Assembly: GCF_000426465.1 (NCBI RefSeq) | Contig: NZ_AUFK01000018.1 | Span: forward strand, 1-64,000 | Length of the DNA: 64,000 nucleotides | Direction of reading: 5' to 3' | From: Epilithonimonas caeni DSM 17710 | GTDB taxonomy: Bacteria; Bacteroidota; Bacteroidia; Flavobacteriales; Weeksellaceae | Shown here: piece after piece, positions 61,265 through 64,000 of the stretch | Layout of the letters: each line of letters begins with the position of its first letter | How positions within the stretch are numbered: position 1 is the first letter of the stretch | The notes under the pieces: model-generated | The model's database searches: none | Told to the model about the DNA's origin: nothing | Seen by the model: the letters and a program-made list of their open reading frames with translations, nothing else | Position numbers and translations under genes: made by a program

Positions 61265-63037
61265 ATGAAGAATTTTTTCTTGATCATATTTCTGTTATTT
61301 TCCAGCTATGTTTTTTCAGAAGACACTAGCCCAAAAAGCTATGAGATATTAAGAAAAAAATACAGTAATTTTCCTGAAGATGATGGCCGTGCTTTTCCAT
61401 ATTTAAATTCCTACATCAAAAAGGCAAAAGCAGAAAAAAGAGATCTGGAACTTTTCCAAGGTTACCGTGATGCCGTTTACTATTCCAAATCTTTGGAAAA
61501 AAAATTGAAATATGCGGACAGTTGTCTAGATGCTGCGTATAAATCTTCGAATGATAACAGGATAGCAACGGCCTATGTCTTGAAAGGGAGTGTATACTAC
61601 GCCAATTACAGAAAATACAAACCTGCATTGGATGAATATCTGATGGCATACAAATATTCTAAAGACACTCGGGATCTCTACTTAAAAAACAAAGTTTCTT
61701 ACCATCTTGGCGTTGTCAAAAATTATTTAGGTTACCATGAGGAAGCTTTAGAACTTTTCAAAAATTGCGTATCCTATTTTGAGGCAGAATCCAATGACAA
61801 AACATCACACGAATCTCAAAGGTTCAATAACAAAAAAGGCTACCTTAATAGCTTACATCAGATGGTGATCTGCTACAGCAACCTAAAGGATACAAAAAAA
61901 ACAGACTCCCTTATAGATGTTGGTCTTTTAAAAACCTTTAATGATAAAGATTTTTTATTGGAAAGAAGTTATTTCTTGAAATGCAAAGGACTTTCTGAAT
62001 ACAATAATAACAAATATACCTCTGCCATTGATTACTTGAGCGAATCTCTAAGTTTGATAAAAGATGATTTTGCCTGGATATCTGTAGATTATTTTTACAT
62101 CGGTAAAAGCTATCTTGCCCTCAAAGATGAAGAAAAAGCAATCTCCAATTTCAAAAAAACCGATTCCATCTTTACAAAGCATGATTTTATACTTCCCGAA
62201 CTGAGAGAAAATTATGAATTGCTCATTAATCATTACAAAATAAATAAAGACCACGAAAAGCAACTTTTCTATACAACACAATTATTGAAAGCGGACAGTA
62301 TTATTTCCCGAGACTTTGCCTATCTTTCTTTGAAGATCCACCGCGAATATGATACAAACACGCTTATAGAAGAAAAAGGAAGGCTAGAGACCGCAAATAC
62401 CTGGGGAGGATTCCTGATTGCTGCTTTATTTATTTCAGGAGGCGTCATCGTCTTTATTCTAAACAAGAAGTACAAAAAGGAAAAAGATACGCTTAGCAAA
62501 TATCTTCTTTTGGAAGACAAGATGAAGAATAACAGCTATGTAAGCTCAGAAAATACGGCCACAAGAACTTCGCCTGCCACTATTTTAACCTCTGACTCAC
62601 TGGATGAGAAAAAAACCCAAATTGCGGCAGCTATAAAAAGGGACCTGTTAAGGAAACTGCAATCCTTCGAAGAGAAAAAACAATTTACCCAAAAAGGTCT
62701 TACAATACAAAAGCTTGCCATTCAAATGGATACGAATACAAATTATCTATCCAACGTCATCAATGAGCAAAAAGGAATGAACTTCAATAAGTATCTGGGT
62801 GACTTAAGAATCAGATACATTACGAGACTTATGTTTGAGAAGAGCATCTATCTCAATTATACCATAGATACCTTGGCAAAGGAATGTGGCATTGCGTCTC
62901 GACAAAACTTTTCAGATCTTTTTTATGAGATCAATGGCATCCGTCCTACAGACTTCATCCGAAAAAGGAAAAAAGAGCTCGAAAATAATAACGGCAATAA
63001 TTTTTCTCCCTTAGAAAGACTTCACGGATTGTTATAA
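61265..63037 (+). CDS. Membrane-anchored TPR / AraC-type regulator (locus B, copy 3)
   Basis: 590 residues from the ATG at 61265 (signal peptide MKNFFLIIFLLFSSYVFS); in-frame starts at 61232 and 61244 would sit on or before the predicted transcript start. TPR-type periplasmic array ~25-365 (YVLKGSVYYANYRKYKPALD, YHLGVVKNYLGYHEEALELF, YFYIGKSYLALKDEEKAISN), one membrane helix ~377-398 (WGGFLIAALFISGGVIVFIL), linker, and AraC-type HTH (TIQKLAIQMDTNTNYLSNVI, IDTLAKECGIASRQNFSDLF, NGIRPTDFIRKR). It aligns almost end to end with the locus A regulator, so the two loci are duplicates. It ends 8 bases before the hisS stop on the other strand. Confidence 0.88.
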   Translation: MKNFFLIIFLLFSSYVFSEDTSPKSYEILRKKYSNFPEDDGRAFPYLNSYIKKAKAEKRDLELFQGYRDAVYYSKSLEKKLKYADSCLDAAYKSSNDNRIATAYVLKGSVYYANYRKYKPALDEYLMAYKYSKDTRDLYLKNKVSYHLGVVKNYLGYHEEALELFKNCVSYFEAESNDKTSHESQRFNNKKGYLNSLHQMVICYSNLKDTKKTDSLIDVGLLKTFNDKDFLLERSYFLKCKGLSEYNNNKYTSAIDYLSESLSLIKDDFAWISVDYFYIGKSYLALKDEEKAISNFKKTDSIFTKHDFILPELRENYELLINHYKINKDHEKQLFYTTQLLKADSIISRDFAYLSLKIHREYDTNTLIEEKGRLETANTWGGFLIAALFISGGVIVFILNKKYKKEKDTLSKYLLLEDKMKNNSYVSSENTATRTSPATILTSDSLDEKKTQIAAAIKRDLLRKLQSFEEKKQFTQKGLTIQKLAIQMDTNTNYLSNVINEQKGMNFNKYLGDLRIRYITRLMFEKSIYLNYTIDTLAKECGIASRQNFSDLFYEINGIRPTDFIRKRKKELENNNGNNFSPLERLHGLL

Positions 63038-63045
63038 TAATAAAT

Positions 63046-64000
63046 TTATTTTAAGAATTCTTCTATTTTCAAAGACCTTTGTTCACCGGAAAAAAGATCT
63101 TTGACCGTAACAGTTTGGTCTTTTATTTCTTGCTCACCTAAAAAAACAAGGTTTTCAATTCCTTTTTTCTCAGCATAAGCAAACTGTTTTTTCAATTTAG
63201 AGGCTTCGGGATAAAGTTCGGCAGAAATATTTCTATCCCTAAGCTCAGAAATCAGCTTCAAAGCTTCGATAGATTCTTTTTCTCCGTAATTGGCAAAAAG
63301 ATATTTTACTTTTACATCAGAATCTTCCGGGAAGATCCCTAATTCCTCCATCACAAGATAGATCCTGTCCAACCCGAAAGAAATACCAATTCCAGGAACA
63401 TCTTTCACACCGAAAACTTCCGTCAAATTATCATAACGCCCACCTCCGCCGATGGAACCCATCGCAACCTCATCAGCTTTCACTTCGAAAATCGCACCTG
63501 TATAATAATCCAATCCTCTTGCTAGAGTAATATCAAAAACAAGGTTTTGGGAATCTATGCCGAGAGATAATGCATTACTGATCACAAACTCCAGTTCTTC
63601 TACTCCTTTCAGTCCGGTTTCGTTTCCAGCAAATTTTTCTTTTAAGTTTAATAAATTCTCAAGTGCATCATTGGTCTGATCAAAAAGGAAATCCAATTTT
63701 GAAATCGCTTCTTCCGAGATTCCTTTTTCCAGCATTTCTTTAGTCACGCCATCTTTTCCAATTTTATCCAGTTTGTCAAGCGCAACGGTAAAATCAATTA
63801 ATTTATCAGCAATTCCAGCATATTCTGCAATTCCGGAAAGTATTTTTCTGTTATTGATATGAACCGAAACTGATAATTTCAAATCTTTGAACGATTTGAA
63901 ATACAACTGAAGCAACTCAACTTCCTGCCAAAGACTTGTACTTCCAACAACATCTGCATCACACTGATAAAACTCTCTGAATCTCCCTTTCTGCGGACGA
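63046..64000 (-). CDS. hisS: Histidyl-tRNA synthetase (partial, N-terminus beyond the window)
   Basis: The frame is open through the right edge; ~318 C-terminal residues are present, reading from [19 protein letters not shown] (class II motif 2 region). The His-specific loop [15 protein letters not shown] follows, then [17 protein letters not shown] and [19 protein letters not shown] (motif 3), and the anticodon domain ([40 protein letters not shown]), ending KIEEFLK. It charges tRNA-His. The start lies upstream, outside the window. Tail-to-tail with the locus B regulator, with no terminator visible between them. Confidence 0.95.
   Translation of the reverse strand, partial: RPQKGRFREFYQCDADVVGSTSLWQEVELLQLYFKSFKDLKLSVSVHINNRKILSGIAEYAGIADKLIDFTVALDKLDKIGKDGVTKEMLEKGISEEAISKLDFLFDQTNDALENLLNLKEKFAGNETGLKGVEELEFVISNALSLGIDSQNLVFDITLARGLDYYTGAIFEVKADEVAMGSIGGGGRYDNLTEVFGVKDVPGIGISFGLDRIYLVMEELGIFPEDSDVKVKYLFANYGEKESIEALKLISELRDRNISAELYPEASKLKKQFAYAEKKGIENLVFLGEQEIKDQTVTVKDLFSGEQRSLKIEEFLK

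Overview
The window reads as the chromosome of a low-GC Bacteroidetes of the class Flavobacteriia, most likely a Chryseobacterium-like member of the Weeksellaceae. This is inferred from the gene families (PorQ, GldD, TamL, short RpoD, archaeal-type ProRS, fused DAHP synthase/chorismate mutase, many secreted proteins beginning after the signal peptide with (A)QVGIN), from TAnnTTTG promoter elements and from the absence of Shine-Dalgarno sequences. No rRNA, tRNA, CRISPR array or prophage was seen. The only transposase is the tail of an IS4-family element cut by the left edge.

Layout. 1-2.4 kb: transposase tail, two tiny membrane-peptide genes, a WYL regulator and a HopJ-family protein. 2.4-6 kb: a tight four-gene RNA-repair-like operon (divergent RtcB ligase, small basic protein, two RlaP-type nucleotidyltransferases), then a serine hydrolase. 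7.6-12.7 kb: two inverted paralogous surface-protein genes flanking a membrane TPR/AraC regulator. 12.7-31.4 kb: core genes: pnp, an ABC1 kinase, gyrA, a transaldolase, mntH behind a DtxR-like box, an OmpA protein, proS, envelope proteins, rsgA and the DAHP synthase/chorismate mutase gene. 31.9-35.1 kb: locus A (surface protein, small lipoprotein, divergent TPR/AraC regulator). 35.1-59.5 kb: dnaX, apparently needing a -1 frameshift at a 10-A run to make the tau form, sucAB, tamL, a SpoU methyltransferase, a YtxH/holin-like cluster, cmk, porQ, pyrH-frr, two periplasmic prolyl isomerases, a PfkB kinase, gldD, rpoD, an epimerase and cvfB. 59.6-63.0 kb: locus B, with the same architecture as locus A. 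63.0 kb to the right edge: hisS (partial).

The most striking feature is the recurring module. Loci A and B each hold, in the same order and orientation, a secreted QxGIN protein with a C1q-like tail, a roughly 75-residue lipoprotein ending in DPPxxxGxxW, and a divergent, membrane-anchored sensor-regulator (signal peptide, TPR array, one membrane helix, cytoplasmic AraC-type HTH). A related palindrome lies between lipoprotein and regulator in both, and one of its base pairs has changed in a compensatory way. A third regulator, at 8.9-10.5 kb, lies between two QVGIN surface genes. I infer a surface-sensing or peptide-sensing switch that controls cell-surface proteins. The second candidate system is the RtcB/RlaP operon.
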